Shown here one piece after another: positions 21,953 through 32,890 of a stretch of 64,000 bases of DNA. Where the stretch lies: contig NW_009799103.1 in the NCBI RefSeq assembly GCF_000213175.1, forward strand, positions 1,047,541-1,111,540, written 5' to 3'. The notes beneath the pieces were generated by a model that made no database searches, was not told the origin of the DNA, and saw nothing but the letters and a program-made list of their open reading frames with translations. How positions within the stretch are numbered: the first letter of the stretch is position 1; every line of letters begins with the position of its first letter. The DNA comes from Neurospora tetrasperma FGSC 2508. Its lineage: Eukaryota > Ascomycota > Sordariomycetes > Sordariales > Sordariaceae. The translations under genes and the position numbers were made by a program.

Positions 21953-23063
21953 ATGGGCTCCAACGATGTGCCGCCCGCCCATTGCCCATCATGGGTAGTC
22001 CCCACGAGTACCGCTCTGCTCGGCATTGGCGTGCTGTTCTGGGACGCGACCTATATCCTCATGACGCGGCGCGCTTTAGCCACCAAAACCTACGGCATGC
22101 CGCTCCTGGCTCTCGCCCTCAACGTTTCGTGGGAGCTCGTCTATGCCATTTACGTTAGCGAGATGATACTGGAGAAACTGGGCTTTGCCTTCTGGCTCTT
22201 GCTGGACATTGGCCTCATCTACACCACCGTCCGCTTCGGTCCCGAGGCCTGGCGTCATACAAACCCCTGGGTAGGCCGGAATATCGGCTGGCTTTTTGCC
22301 CTTATGACCGCCGTTGGATGCGTGGGCCACTACGCCTTTGCTGCCTGGTGGATGTCCGAGCCTCACCGCGGTTCCGGCGATAAGACGGGCAAGTTCTGGG
22401 CGGGCCAGGATGCATATGATGCCACCGAAGTGGCCTTTTGGTCTGCCGCCGTCTGTCAACTTGCCGGCAGCGCGGGAAGTCTCGCCATGCTCATAACCCG
22501 GGGTCATTCTGGGGGAACAAGCTATCTAATTTGGTAGGTTCCAACCCTTCCATTGCTTTCTCCTTCTCCGTGGGTATCCATCCGTACATGGCAAAGGCAG
22601 ACAAGTCCGCGATTCGGAATCGGCTTCGACCAAGGCGGTATCGTCCCCGCTGAGACAGGGACCATTTCGCAAACATTTGCGAGTTTGACAAGCGGCCATC
22701 GTTTCACATACAATGCCACAAACGCGCCTTGCGCTTAGAAAGACCCATCGCAATCACAGACATTTTCAAGCAAATATCACTAACAAGTACGCCAGGCTAT
22801 GTCGAGCACTCGGCACACTGATCGGTTTGGTGTTTGCCAACGTCTTCCTCTGGTGGTTCTGGCCAGAAGCTCATGGCTTCGTCTTCAGCCCCTTTGCCGT
22901 ATTCTTATGGGGAACTTCTCTCGTGTGCGATATCTTGTATCCTTTCGTACTGTGGCAGGTCCGCCGGTCTGAGGTGTTGCTTTCAGACGGTACGCTCGCG
23001 ATGTCAAGTGCTGGTCAGGCCACCTTAGCAGCCCCCGGGAACCACGAGAAGAAGAAGCAATAA
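21953..23063 (+). CDS. Pyr4/PaxB-type membrane terpene cyclase
   Basis: 282 residues in two exons, 21953-22533 and 22796-23063. The intron (262 nt) starts GTAGGT, has an ACTAAC branch site and ends CGCCAG; joining restores YLIW-LCRALGTLIG in frame. Family enzymes are seven-helix membrane proteins that protonate an epoxy-prenyl meroterpenoid or indole diterpene and cyclise it. The two acid residues known to be essential in Pyr4 have counterparts: Glu61 in LNVSWELVY and Asp239 in LVCDILYPF. Also present is the family block NVFLWWFWPEAHGF. About seven hydrophobic segments are visible. No GGPP synthase, prenyltransferase, FAD epoxidase or P450 is next to it, so this is an orphan member whose substrate is unknown; some fungal homologues are annotated only as integral membrane proteins. 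Confidence 0.85.
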
Positions 23064-26000
23064 GGTCTTCGCGTCTGCAAGCACTTTTCCCCCTAGATCC
23101 CAAAATGTGTCTCTGCTTGAGACTTTCTCGCCTCCAAGCTGCATATACCTTCCATCATGTGCTTCCTCTGTGGTTGTCGTCGGCCTTAGGACTCTCGTTG
23201 CGTGCATGGTGGTACCAAGATGGCCAATACCAATTCAGCTTCGCATGCATCAAGAGGACAGCCGGTAGTGGCATACATGGATACTAACGTATATAGCCCT
23301 ATACACAGTGTGTTTCATATGCCCGCCATCTTGACAGGAACTGTTGTTGCATTCTATTCCCGTAGGGCAGGGACAAGTTGACGGTCAACCAGCATCGAAT
23401 GGTACATATTTAGTCAAGAGCCTCGATGATGAACGCGTCAAAGTGAAACAACCGCCTGCATGAACGACCGAGACAAGCATCATGTTTGCACTTTGGGTCA
23501 GCTCCCACCATTCCACTCCTATCCTCGAGCAGGCAAAACGGAGCTCAAGCAGGGAATATCGTCCAGTCAGTTCTTTGAGCAACCATTTTGGGCACCCCGT
23601 ATCGGTGAGAAGGGTCCGAGGTACTGGTACGCGAGCCCGGACCCCAGCACTGGGATTTTCTCGACGACTTGACAGGTCGCAATGGGTGGTCGTGATCGCT
23701 CACATGATCGTTCACACCATGCTAGAGATTCACACAGGCTCACCTGGCCGCCACGGGATATCAGAAAGCAAGCATCTGGGGAACCCCTGGGACAACAGAC
23801 GGGGACTCGGACAGATTGTTCATCGTCAATATGCTTGTATCTCTCGGAAGGCCCGTCCGAGACATCAAGGGTCCTTTCCCCTTTCAATCCCCCAATTTTA
23901 CCGACGAGTGTCCTTCTGGTTCAAACCGTCGGCGATTTCTTCGCTTGTTCCTTGCATTCGCCAGGTAGCCTGATTGGTGACTGACCGAATGACCTATCAA
24001 CTGACTTAACCGTACAGCTCATACAGTCCGACACTAGTAACGCACACTCAGCTTGCTCATGGCCGTGCAATGGAAACAGTATCAGAAGGACTCGAAACCC
24101 GCAACGGATTCTGGTAGGCTTAAGGTATCCCCTACACGGGAAGATCTCAACGAACTTGACTGTGATGTGATTCACTGATCATCGTCAGCTTTCTCGACCC
24201 TGCATACTGGGTAACATCACAGAGCGGACTATCATGTCCTGACACTTGTCAAACGTGATGTGATCACCTTCCTCGCATACAATCTTTGGTTCCTATCTGC
24301 TCTACCACACAGTCCTTCCTCTTTAAAACCATAGCAAACTTTGCTTCTCATTGCCCTTCGCAAGACCATCCCAGACTTGGAATGGATTGCCCGCGCCTGC
24401 ACGTCTATCTATAGATTTAGACTTCCGAAGCCATTCCATATCACATTTTAGTGCAGCCCAGTGTGACTAGAGGTAGGTTACAAATCACATTTCCCAACTA
24501 CTCCTTTGCCCCGCAACTCATTATTGGACGCCGTACCTGGCCGCGCTTGTCTCGGACGTAGCTGGTGCCGGGCGATCTCGATCATGGATATGGAATCCAT
24601 GGAAGCTAGGGGACTTTTATCCGTTTCCATCTAAGCTTCTGTTTCCTCAGAGACAGTGCACATAGTCGGTCAAGGTATCAGTCCTGGAAGTAGCTATACT
24701 TCTGCATTCAACAAGAAAGCTGTCAAACGAAGCAGCAAGCAACAATCACGAGCAACATGCAATCCCATTCACTAACAGCTTTTATAACTACATTGAGCTG
24801 GGCCGTCTACAAGTCCTGTTAGCGCGTTAGTGAATTTCGCGGGCGGTTTCCATGCGAAGCCCCACTCGCACTAACGATCGGTTACTGCACGAACCGTACG
24901 CTCCGCACAACGCTCGCCGAGGAAATTGTTAGGCCTAGTATCTAATATATATAAAATGTTAAGGGCTGACCTCAAACTCCGGTACGCTGTAAGTGAAGGG
25001 GGGCTCTCGGATGGCGCAGCCCCCTGGCAGAAAAAGAAAGGAAATGGGAAATAGTAACGATTGAAAACTAATTTACAAATCTAGCCTTTCAACCTTTCGA
25101 TCGCCTACAGGTTTGGAAGGGTAGGTAAAGCACCTCAATGTAGCTCTACATGGGCCACAACCCCAGACTCCAGCCTTACACCCCTCACACACGCGCAGCG
25201 GCGAAGCCGCCCCGAACACTAGTGGTACACTATCAACCTCTAGACTTCATTAGTAACAGTTAGCTCTGTGATGAACATCTCACCATCGATTATAAGACAG
25301 CGGAAGTATTGAGAGTACTCGTAAAATTCATGTCATGATTTTCGAAGTTTGTCTGTCTGCCTGGTGCTCAAGTGTGTTGTGCAACGTCAGTACCTATCCC
25401 TCTTGAAGTCTGGTCTTGATGCCGCTGACAGTTGCACCGGTCCTGTCAGTCAGAAACTAGAGGTACCTAGGTAGCAAGCAGTTCATCTTCACTCCGGCTG
25501 ATCACATGAGAGTTTGCACATGCGGTCAGTCCGCTTGGTGGCTCGGCTGCCTCATTCCTAAACCCCAGTCAGTGTCTTGTACGACAAGGGACAGAAGCGA
25601 TGCATTTCAGGTACTAGTCTAGTGTAGAGAACAGTAGCAAGGCTCCAAGGGGTACGTGGGGAATGCTTGCTTGTCTCTTCGGACGTCTCCTCCGGGCTCC
25701 GATCGCAGTATCTAATTTCCTATTCGTCCACTCACCGACACTAAGATCTGTACATCTGAGACCTCGCCGTCGCCGTCGCCGAATTCCTTTCCCTGCAGGG
25801 ACCATCGCTAAACTAGACCCTTTGCCTTTCTTGTCCGGGGGACTAGCGTACACAGTAAGCTTCGAAAAAGAAAGAAACAACGGAAAAAGAAGAAAAAAAA
25901 AGAAAAGAAAAGAGAACGTAAGTAGAAGAAGTAGAGGTACTCAACGATCTGTTCAAGACCCCTAGAGACGGCGAGAACTGAAAAGCACCGGATCACCTAT

Positions 26001-26423
26001 GTAGGTGACTACTCATAAACCAGTGAACCCTAGATCGACAGAGATCTTACCATTTCTTTCGGACCTTTCAGCCGACATGGTTCTGATTTACCTAGCTGAA
26101 AGTCTAGAACTTCAACAACTAGTCAGGTGGTAGGTACAGTTCCTTTCTGTCAGTCGCCGGGAAAGTCTCAGAAACCTGTGTTCACCGTGGTAGCTGGAGT
26201 ACGGCGATAAGGCTGGCCAGGCTCTTATAATAGATACACTGTCAATATTAGTAGGTACTATAGTCACAACAACCAAGTACGTACATGACATGAGGTTTGA
26301 AGGCTTCACCAAGGTGAACGTAACATGGCAAAGGTGATCCGCCGGTTGTTGGCTGACTGATAATCGCTTTCAGCTCGTATCTATAAGGTTTATTACAGCT
26401 ATTTATTTCTCATCTAATCCCAA
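23064..26423. other. intergenic, no supported gene
   Basis: 3.4 kb. A segment at about 24813-25258 is compositionally odd and starts TGTTA (24927) and ends TAACA (25258) with a TATATATAAA inside, so it may be an old LTR fragment, but target-site duplications are absent. A/G-rich tract at 25864-25917. No protein gene supported. Confidence 0.4.
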
Positions 26424-26530
26424 GGCAAGATGGCCGAGCGGTCTAAGGCGCCACGTTAAGGTTAACCCTTAATCCTCATCTGAGAAATCCGTGGTCCGAA
26501 AGGGCGTGGGTTCGAATCCCACTCTTGTCA
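26424..26530 (+). tRNA. tRNA-Leu(AAG) with 27-nt intron
   Basis: A 107-nt gene. Acceptor GGCAAGA pairs with TCTTGTC. The D arm starts TGGCCGAGCGG. The anticodon stem CCACG/CGTGG is interrupted: anticodon AAG in TTAAGG is followed by the intron 26462-26488 (TTAACCC...GAAAT), one base after the anticodon as in other nuclear tRNA introns. A long variable arm (class II, as expected for Leu) precedes the T arm GTGGG-TTCGAAT-CCCAC. Confidence 0.95.
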
Positions 26531-27091
26531 ATCACATACACTTGTTCGTATCCATCTTCGCTCAGGTGGATCTTTCACTTTTTGATTTTTCTGCGGTGGT
26601 TTGGATGATAGCCGGGATACCGTTGTTGGGGTTAGTAGCGGGAAAAACTGAGAGATGTCGACGATCTCCCAGATGGCGTTCTCCTTTTTTGGCTGGCTCT
26701 GTCATGCATTACATGGTGATTATGTAGAGAGATGAAATGATACTATATCGGCAGTGGACTTGTAGCCCCCTACTAGAGAGTGTATGCTCAGCGATTCATG
26801 GCTTGCTGCTGCTGAACATGTACCAACCAATGCTGGGCTTAGTCCAGCTACTAGATAAACAGTGAGGCCGGGTGTTATCAGAGACAAATGTTGAAGCCTG
26901 GATGTGAAACCACTTCGTTGTCTTCGCTGGCATGGATGCTTGATTCGGTCAATATATCCCAATACACGGAAGGCAGATTGTTCAAGCGATGTTGTGCAGT
27001 CAGACGGTTGTCCATAGCACGAGTGCACCGCAGCCCTCTTTGGCGCATATTAAGACCTGCATCGACCCTCGGATTCAACAACAAGTAAACA
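26531..27091. other. spacer between two tRNA genes
   Basis: Short overlapping frames only. No gene supported. Confidence 0.6.
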
Positions 27092-27163
27092 AGCTGCATG
27101 GCGCAGCGGAAGCGCGCCGGGCTCATAACCCGGAGGTCACTCGATCGAAACGAGTTGCAGCTA
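27092..27163 (+). tRNA. initiator tRNA-Met(CAT)
   Basis: A 72-nt tRNA. Acceptor AGCTGCA pairs with TGCAGCT, so the first pair is A1-U72, a eukaryotic initiator hallmark. The D arm TGGCGCAGCGGAAGCGC and anticodon arm CCGGGCTCATAACCCGG carry the three G-C pairs typical of initiators. The T loop is GATCGAAA-like (A at position 54 instead of T), also initiator-specific. A T-rich terminator (TTTTTCTTTTTTTT) follows at about 27170-27184. Confidence 0.96.
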
Positions 27164-30100
27164 CTCAGCTTTTTCTTTTTTTTATCTTTCTCGCTTTTTC
27201 ACTTTCCTGCGTTGATTTCTTTTTCTCCGTTTCTCTGTAATATGCTTGTGGAGTCCCTGATGTGTAAGCCGAAGTGGACCAAAGAGTTCTCCGGGCGGGT
27301 TTAGGTTGTCTGGGTCCTTCTGGGTCCCTTCCGTTCAAGGTCTCCACTACGGCCCGGTCCGCTCCGCTCCGGGAGTCCGGGTCCGGCTTTGGCTTTGTGA
27401 CTTGTAGCTTGGCTGGTCATCTCGAGTGTCGTCCTTGTTGACTGCTGTGAGGACAACGCGGGTTTGTGATGACTACCTATGTTATACCTACGTACCTAAC
27501 CTTGCTAACCTCCCTGGCTCTTTCTATGTTGATTACTTGGCAGTTGTTGTGCTCATTTCAGATGAGTTGTACAGTCTACATGTATAAATTCCCATTGAGG
27601 TTTTAGTCTTGACCCCCAAACTTCAATTGCCAACCATCGTGGTCACCTATGCTGTACCCTCGTTCAAAACTTATTGTCAGAGCTATGGACACATCTATCA
27701 CTTTCACCTTCACGTACTTGGCCATCAGAACAATGCGTGAAGGGGATGGGATTTGACGGGGGAAGGAGCAGCGTGTAAGCTACTGCTGAGTAAGCCACCC
27801 CACCACCCGTTGACCTCTTCTCCTTTTTTTTTTTTTTTTTTTTTTTTTCCACTTAATGTGGGATAACGATGGTGGTATGCACATTGATGCTTTTAGAGTC
27901 AGGCTATCATCAGCAAATTTAGGATCGGGCTTAGGATCAGGATCATCTGTTTGTAAGCGGATGTCATCTGTTGGTGGGGGAGGTAGAGCTGCAACGTTCA
28001 ATTCTTCATCTTACCCCCCACGCACAACCAAAACACAACACATCCCACTCCCGTCATTGATGCTGATCATTCTGCTTACACCCTCCTCCATGTTTAACCA
28101 TGAGTGCGGTCCTTTCTATGACCACCCGAAGCCCCCCGGAAATGGCAATGCCAACCATCGTTGTATAATATTGCAGCAGGGTCGCTGATGTCACATGTCA
28201 GACGGGATTTTCCGAAAAGAAAACCATCTCTAAAGCTTACGGAGCTGTTTATAACCGGCGTCTCTGGTCAAGAGTCTGCTAAGACTTGTACAATATCAAG
28301 CTGACATCAGACGGCGCGCGCGGGGGAAGGACATCGAGAGAAGCTTGTCACATGGTGGCTTGCAGGATAAGCAGATCAAAAGTCAGAGTCAGTTATGACA
28401 TATGGCGGGCAATTTGCAAAGTGATTGTCTTGCTGGTTTATCAGTGAGCAGTGAAGCAGTCTGAGATAGGATTAGTAGGGCTTTGTTCAGGAACCACGGT
28501 CAAGAAAGGAAGGAGCACAGAAGCAACTATAACACGACTGTTCCCGAAGAAAGCTTGACTAGGATGCGCCGAAGGCGGCAGAAGGGACACTCGTGCCTTG
28601 CCCTGTACATCGGTGCCTTGCCCTGTACATCGACAAGCTTGTGATAGAAACAGTGAGGTGCCCCATTTCCCTCACGCTCCGTTTTTGACAAATGAGCTTG
28701 AAAACGTCGGGAGCCAGATAAGGAAAGCCCGGTGTAGCTTATCATATATCATCGAGGCATGGATGGGGCGATGGTCTGGCGTTGCTAGGAGGTAGCCCCA
28801 AAAAGAAATTCGGTGTAACCCCAACCGAGTCTTAGGACAGATCTGATATAACTCGGTGAGCCGGCCAGATGGTAAGACCCATGGAAGATTGGATGCTCGA
28901 TGAAACTGTGGGGTCTTATAGGGCCGCATTAAAAACCAGGAAGGAGGTCGGGACTTTGCCAAATGAAACCCCAGAATGTTCCATGACATGAAGGTACACG
29001 CTGCCACGTGGTTAGAGGTAGCTAGTTCGAGGACTGAGACACGTGCGGGATGACGATCGAATGTCTGGCTTCGGATTATAGTATCTGATGAGGGATCTTC
29101 ACATGCTTACTCGGTTGAATTAAATTTTCCAGGTGTATGGGCCGAGTTGAATAGTTGTCTGGATAAAAATATGACGAAGATGCGACTGAACATATAGCCG
29201 CGAAAATATGAAACGGTGCAGATTAACCGACATCATGTGAAAGATGTCATCGTTATGGGGAAATCTGGGGGCTGATTCCAATGTCCCATGAGGGTCAAAT
29301 TTGTGCATATCAATTTTCAAGCCCGGTTGGTTTGGGTCAATGCACCGGATCCTCGAGCCGAAGGTCGTTGAGTTTCTGGTCGAGATGCAGCGTAGGCTAC
29401 CGTCGACCCGTCACTTCAAGTGCCGGCGCTGCCTCCTTTCTGGTCGTCGAAGGTCGACATTAGTTCTCCCGGAGAACAACACTCTCCACCAACGAACCTT
29501 GGTAGAAGTTGTCCCTTTTGGGCGGCTGGCATGCTGTGCCGAGCGATCTGCGCGCCATGCTATAGCTGATACATACAGCGATACGGCCACATGGCAGGGT
29601 ACACATACGTAAGCTGCCGCAGCTATGTGTGGAGCCTGCAATCTTCTGGGTTGGCGACTCTTGTGGGTTAGGGGAGAGTTTGTGGCGTATATACTAGGTG
29701 GTTGAACATGTACAGAAGCTATTCAGCACCCAATGGCCTTGGACTTGGAAACCACCGCCAAGCCATGTGTACTGCCCAACTGCTAGACTCGGGTTTTCGG
29801 AAACCATCGGTCAAGGCTGACAGGACCGTTGAAGCGTTGATACATGCTGTAGGCAGGTAGAGCCATGAAGCCGGAAATTAGGACTTCGGGTGGACGGACC
29901 GTCAAAGGATCGGGTGCCCCGATGTCAACGGCGGTGGTGCAACATGGGTATGCCGAGCCTGCCCGACCATGTCTCTCCAACGGCTCGCTTGAACTTGGCC
30001 TGAACTTGCTGGGCCCTGCAGGGAAGAACCAGACCATAAACATATGCCATCCATATGCAGCCCTCAGAGACCCAGGTTTGAGAGAAGGTCATGTCGCAGA

Positions 30101-31179
30101 AATCCCATGGAACAGTTAGTCTTGGCGTGTTCTGAGGTACAACCTTGGGGACCATGGAGGTTCGTCTCTCTAAGGGCGTCCATCTCGGGCGTTGACAGGA
30201 AGTTGAGGTCGATCAATATGGAAAAGTCTTATCCTGTTTGCAAGGTACTCCAGATTCGACGAGCGTCGGCGTGTCGGGCCCGTTGGCCCTGGACTGGAGT
30301 GTCGGGTCGTGAAGGTACCTCTAGTGGCTGTGGTGAGGCCGCTACAGGGCCGCTATTAAATCAGCTTTAGGTGTCATTTTAGATCCCTAACTCCCGTCCG
30401 GGCACCCTTACCACACTGATTCATCAGCATCTTTTTCTCATTTGTGACATTTCCTCATTGCCGATAGCTTACTGACCATGGACACACACACACGGCAGAC
30501 TCAGACCGGTGAAAAGAGCTAAGGCCTTTACGGTGTTCAACACTCGGACGGGGTGGGGGTAGTATTGTGCCACTGGCCAGGATTCAATGCCATCCACGGA
30601 GTACAAAGCTGGCCATGTACTGGTACTTGATTCCCAACTTCATCACATGTTGGACGAGCGAAGCGGGTGATGGCCCTCGGTGGCCCTGCTGGCATCCGAC
30701 CCGATACAAGGAAAAGCTGGAAAGCCGGTCCTACTGAAGTATCAAGAAAGAAACGAAGAGATTCGGAAATGTTCCAGATTATGCAATACGATAACTGCAG
30801 CTTGATGTCGCAAAGCACAAGGCGGTTTCTTGAGTGTTGGTCGTTGAAAGGTGCAGTGGGTACGATATGGGCAATTGTAGAGGGGCACTTCCACTTGTGG
30901 CGGCTGGTAGGCAGATGCCCGGCAAATTACCCCGCCCGCTATCGCTAGGTACCTTACGGTGGCCCAAGTGTGCGTTAGGCCGTTTATCCAAAAGTTCCAA
31001 AGACAAAAGTCTATACCAACTGCAGGCATTAGGCTTGTACTGGGGGGTGGTATCAAATCCTTGTGCATACCTCTAACCTTAATAAGCTGTCTCCCGCAAA
31101 GTCAACTCCCATTGATTCTCATCAACTCCCCTTGACTCCCCTCGACTCCCCTTGACTTCTATTGATTCCTATTAATTCT
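27164..31179. other. gene-poor stretch, no supported gene
   Basis: 4.0 kb. Poly-T tract at 27823-27848. A 20-bp tandem duplication (GTGCCTTGCCCTGTACATCG) at about 28591-28631. From about 31095 there are degenerate CTTGACTCCC/ATTGATTC units leading into the perfect microsatellite. Frames of 80-110 codons overlap in several phases and lack codon bias. Confidence 0.45.
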
Positions 31180-31323
31180 CATTGCTTCATTGCTTCATTG
31201 CTTCATTGCTTCATTGCTTCATTGCTTCATTGCTTCATTGCTTCATTGCTTCATTGCTTCATTGCTTCATTGCTTCATTGCTTCATTGCTTCATTGCTTC
31301 ATTGCTTCATTGCTTCATTGCTT
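31180..31323. repeat. perfect (CATTGCTT)x18 microsatellite
   Basis: Exactly 18 tandem copies of an 8-bp unit (144 bp), followed by degenerate copies (TTTATTGCTTCATTACTT) to about 31355. Because the unit has no stop in any forward frame, all three plus frames stay open, producing false ORFs with a Leu-His-Cys-Phe-Ile-Ala-Ser repeat. Confidence 0.97.
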
Positions 31324-31451
31324 TATTGCTTCATTACTTTATTACTTTATTACTTCTTTCTTTCGAACGGGGTCTGTGAAGATTTTAAGTAGTAGTATAA
31401 ATAGATATTGCAATAGCTTAGTTCGTTCTTCTCCAAATTTCGGAGTTGGGG

Positions 31452-31542
31452 TACTTAGGGGGTTCTAAGCGCCAAGGCTTCCCTTTCAAGGGAGGGGGAG
31501 GGGGGGGGGGGGGGGGCCTTGGGGCTTAAAATCCCCCAAATA
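31452..31542. repeat. G-tract palindrome at left edge of assembly gap
   Basis: Arm 31452-31478 (TACTTAGG...CGCCAAGGC) is followed by a purine spacer ending in a run of 16 G, then GCCTTGG (31516-31542), a decayed inverted copy of the arm. The right side of the gap carries a cleaner copy of this second arm. Confidence 0.8.
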
Positions 31543-31558
31543 AAGAAATAATACAAAT

Positions 31559-32362
31559 NNNNNNNNNNNNNNNNNNNNNNNNNNNNNNNNNNNNNNNNNN
31601 NNNNNNNNNNNNNNNNNNNNNNNNNNNNNNNNNNNNNNNNNNNNNNNNNNNNNNNNNNNNNNNNNNNNNNNNNNNNNNNNNNNNNNNNNNNNNNNNNNNN
31701 NNNNNNNNNNNNNNNNNNNNNNNNNNNNNNNNNNNNNNNNNNNNNNNNNNNNNNNNNNNNNNNNNNNNNNNNNNNNNNNNNNNNNNNNNNNNNNNNNNNN
31801 NNNNNNNNNNNNNNNNNNNNNNNNNNNNNNNNNNNNNNNNNNNNNNNNNNNNNNNNNNNNNNNNNNNNNNNNNNNNNNNNNNNNNNNNNNNNNNNNNNNN
31901 NNNNNNNNNNNNNNNNNNNNNNNNNNNNNNNNNNNNNNNNNNNNNNNNNNNNNNNNNNNNNNNNNNNNNNNNNNNNNNNNNNNNNNNNNNNNNNNNNNNN
32001 NNNNNNNNNNNNNNNNNNNNNNNNNNNNNNNNNNNNNNNNNNNNNNNNNNNNNNNNNNNNNNNNNNNNNNNNNNNNNNNNNNNNNNNNNNNNNNNNNNNN
32101 NNNNNNNNNNNNNNNNNNNNNNNNNNNNNNNNNNNNNNNNNNNNNNNNNNNNNNNNNNNNNNNNNNNNNNNNNNNNNNNNNNNNNNNNNNNNNNNNNNNN
32201 NNNNNNNNNNNNNNNNNNNNNNNNNNNNNNNNNNNNNNNNNNNNNNNNNNNNNNNNNNNNNNNNNNNNNNNNNNNNNNNNNNNNNNNNNNNNNNNNNNNN
32301 NNNNNNNNNNNNNNNNNNNNNNNNNNNNNNNNNNNNNNNNNNNNNNNNNNNNNNNNNNNNNN
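31559..32362. other. assembly gap (804 N)
   Basis: Unresolved bases. Both edges carry nearly the same 70-bp sequence, so the true gap length is uncertain and could be close to zero. Confidence 0.99.
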
Positions 32363-32432
32363 GAGGGAGGGGAGGGGGGGGGGGGGGGCCTTGGCGCTTA
32401 GAATCCCCTAAGTAAAGTAATAATACAAATGG
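32363..32432. repeat. right-edge copy of the gap-flanking repeat
   Basis: GAGGGAGGGGAGG, a G run, then GCCTTGGCGCTTAGAATCCC (32388 on). It matches the left edge 31489-31558 with a few C/G-to-A differences. The part 32388-32414 is the inverted complement of 31452-31478 with one mismatch in 27. Confidence 0.85.
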
Positions 32433-32720
32433 ATCCTTCTACCATTGGAGAAATAAAAAGGTAAAGAAGAAGAAAAAGAAGGGAAAAAGCAAGGAAAGGA
32501 GGAAAATAGTAGGAAAAAAAGAAGAAGAAAAAACTAAAGAAGGTTGAAGTGAAAAAAGTTCAAAGTCTAGGCATAAGCGTTGCACGGCAGAGGCGTTGAT
32601 ATAAAATGGCCGACAGCTGGCTGCAGATGAGAGCTCGGACCAATTTATAAACGGCCTAACGTATACTTGGGCCACCGTAGTACCTCTGCGGCCCGCCTAG
32701 AGGTACATATGGAACCTTAC

Positions 32721-32890
32721 CTTAGCTTGACGCTGCACTGCATCGTCCTCAAGGACATGAACTTCTCCTCATCCATGGCAGTGTCAAATTCGTTCGGACC
32801 TTGACGACAACCACGTCCACGTCCATGACGGCGGCCACGGCCATGGCCTGTGCCTTCCCGCCTGCGGCTATCTGCGTTGATCTTGATCAT
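32721..32890 (-). CDS. candidate exon of an unknown Arg/Gly-rich protein
   Basis: From an ATG at 32890 the minus strand reads about 56 codons with clear coding bias: MIKINADSRRREGTGHGRGR, a Gly/Arg-rich core, then NEFDTAMDEEKFMSL. It ends at a consensus donor, AAG|GTAAGG (32719-32720 on the plus strand). The next exon is not clear: a frame at 32439-32675 (QVYVRPFINWSELSS) looks partly coding. No family recognised. It may be a first coding exon or a remnant. Weak call. Confidence 0.3.

Noticed and set aside
31162-31468. Leu-His-Cys-Phe repeat proteins on the plus strand
   Set aside because: Produced by the 8-bp microsatellite, which lacks stops in all three frames.
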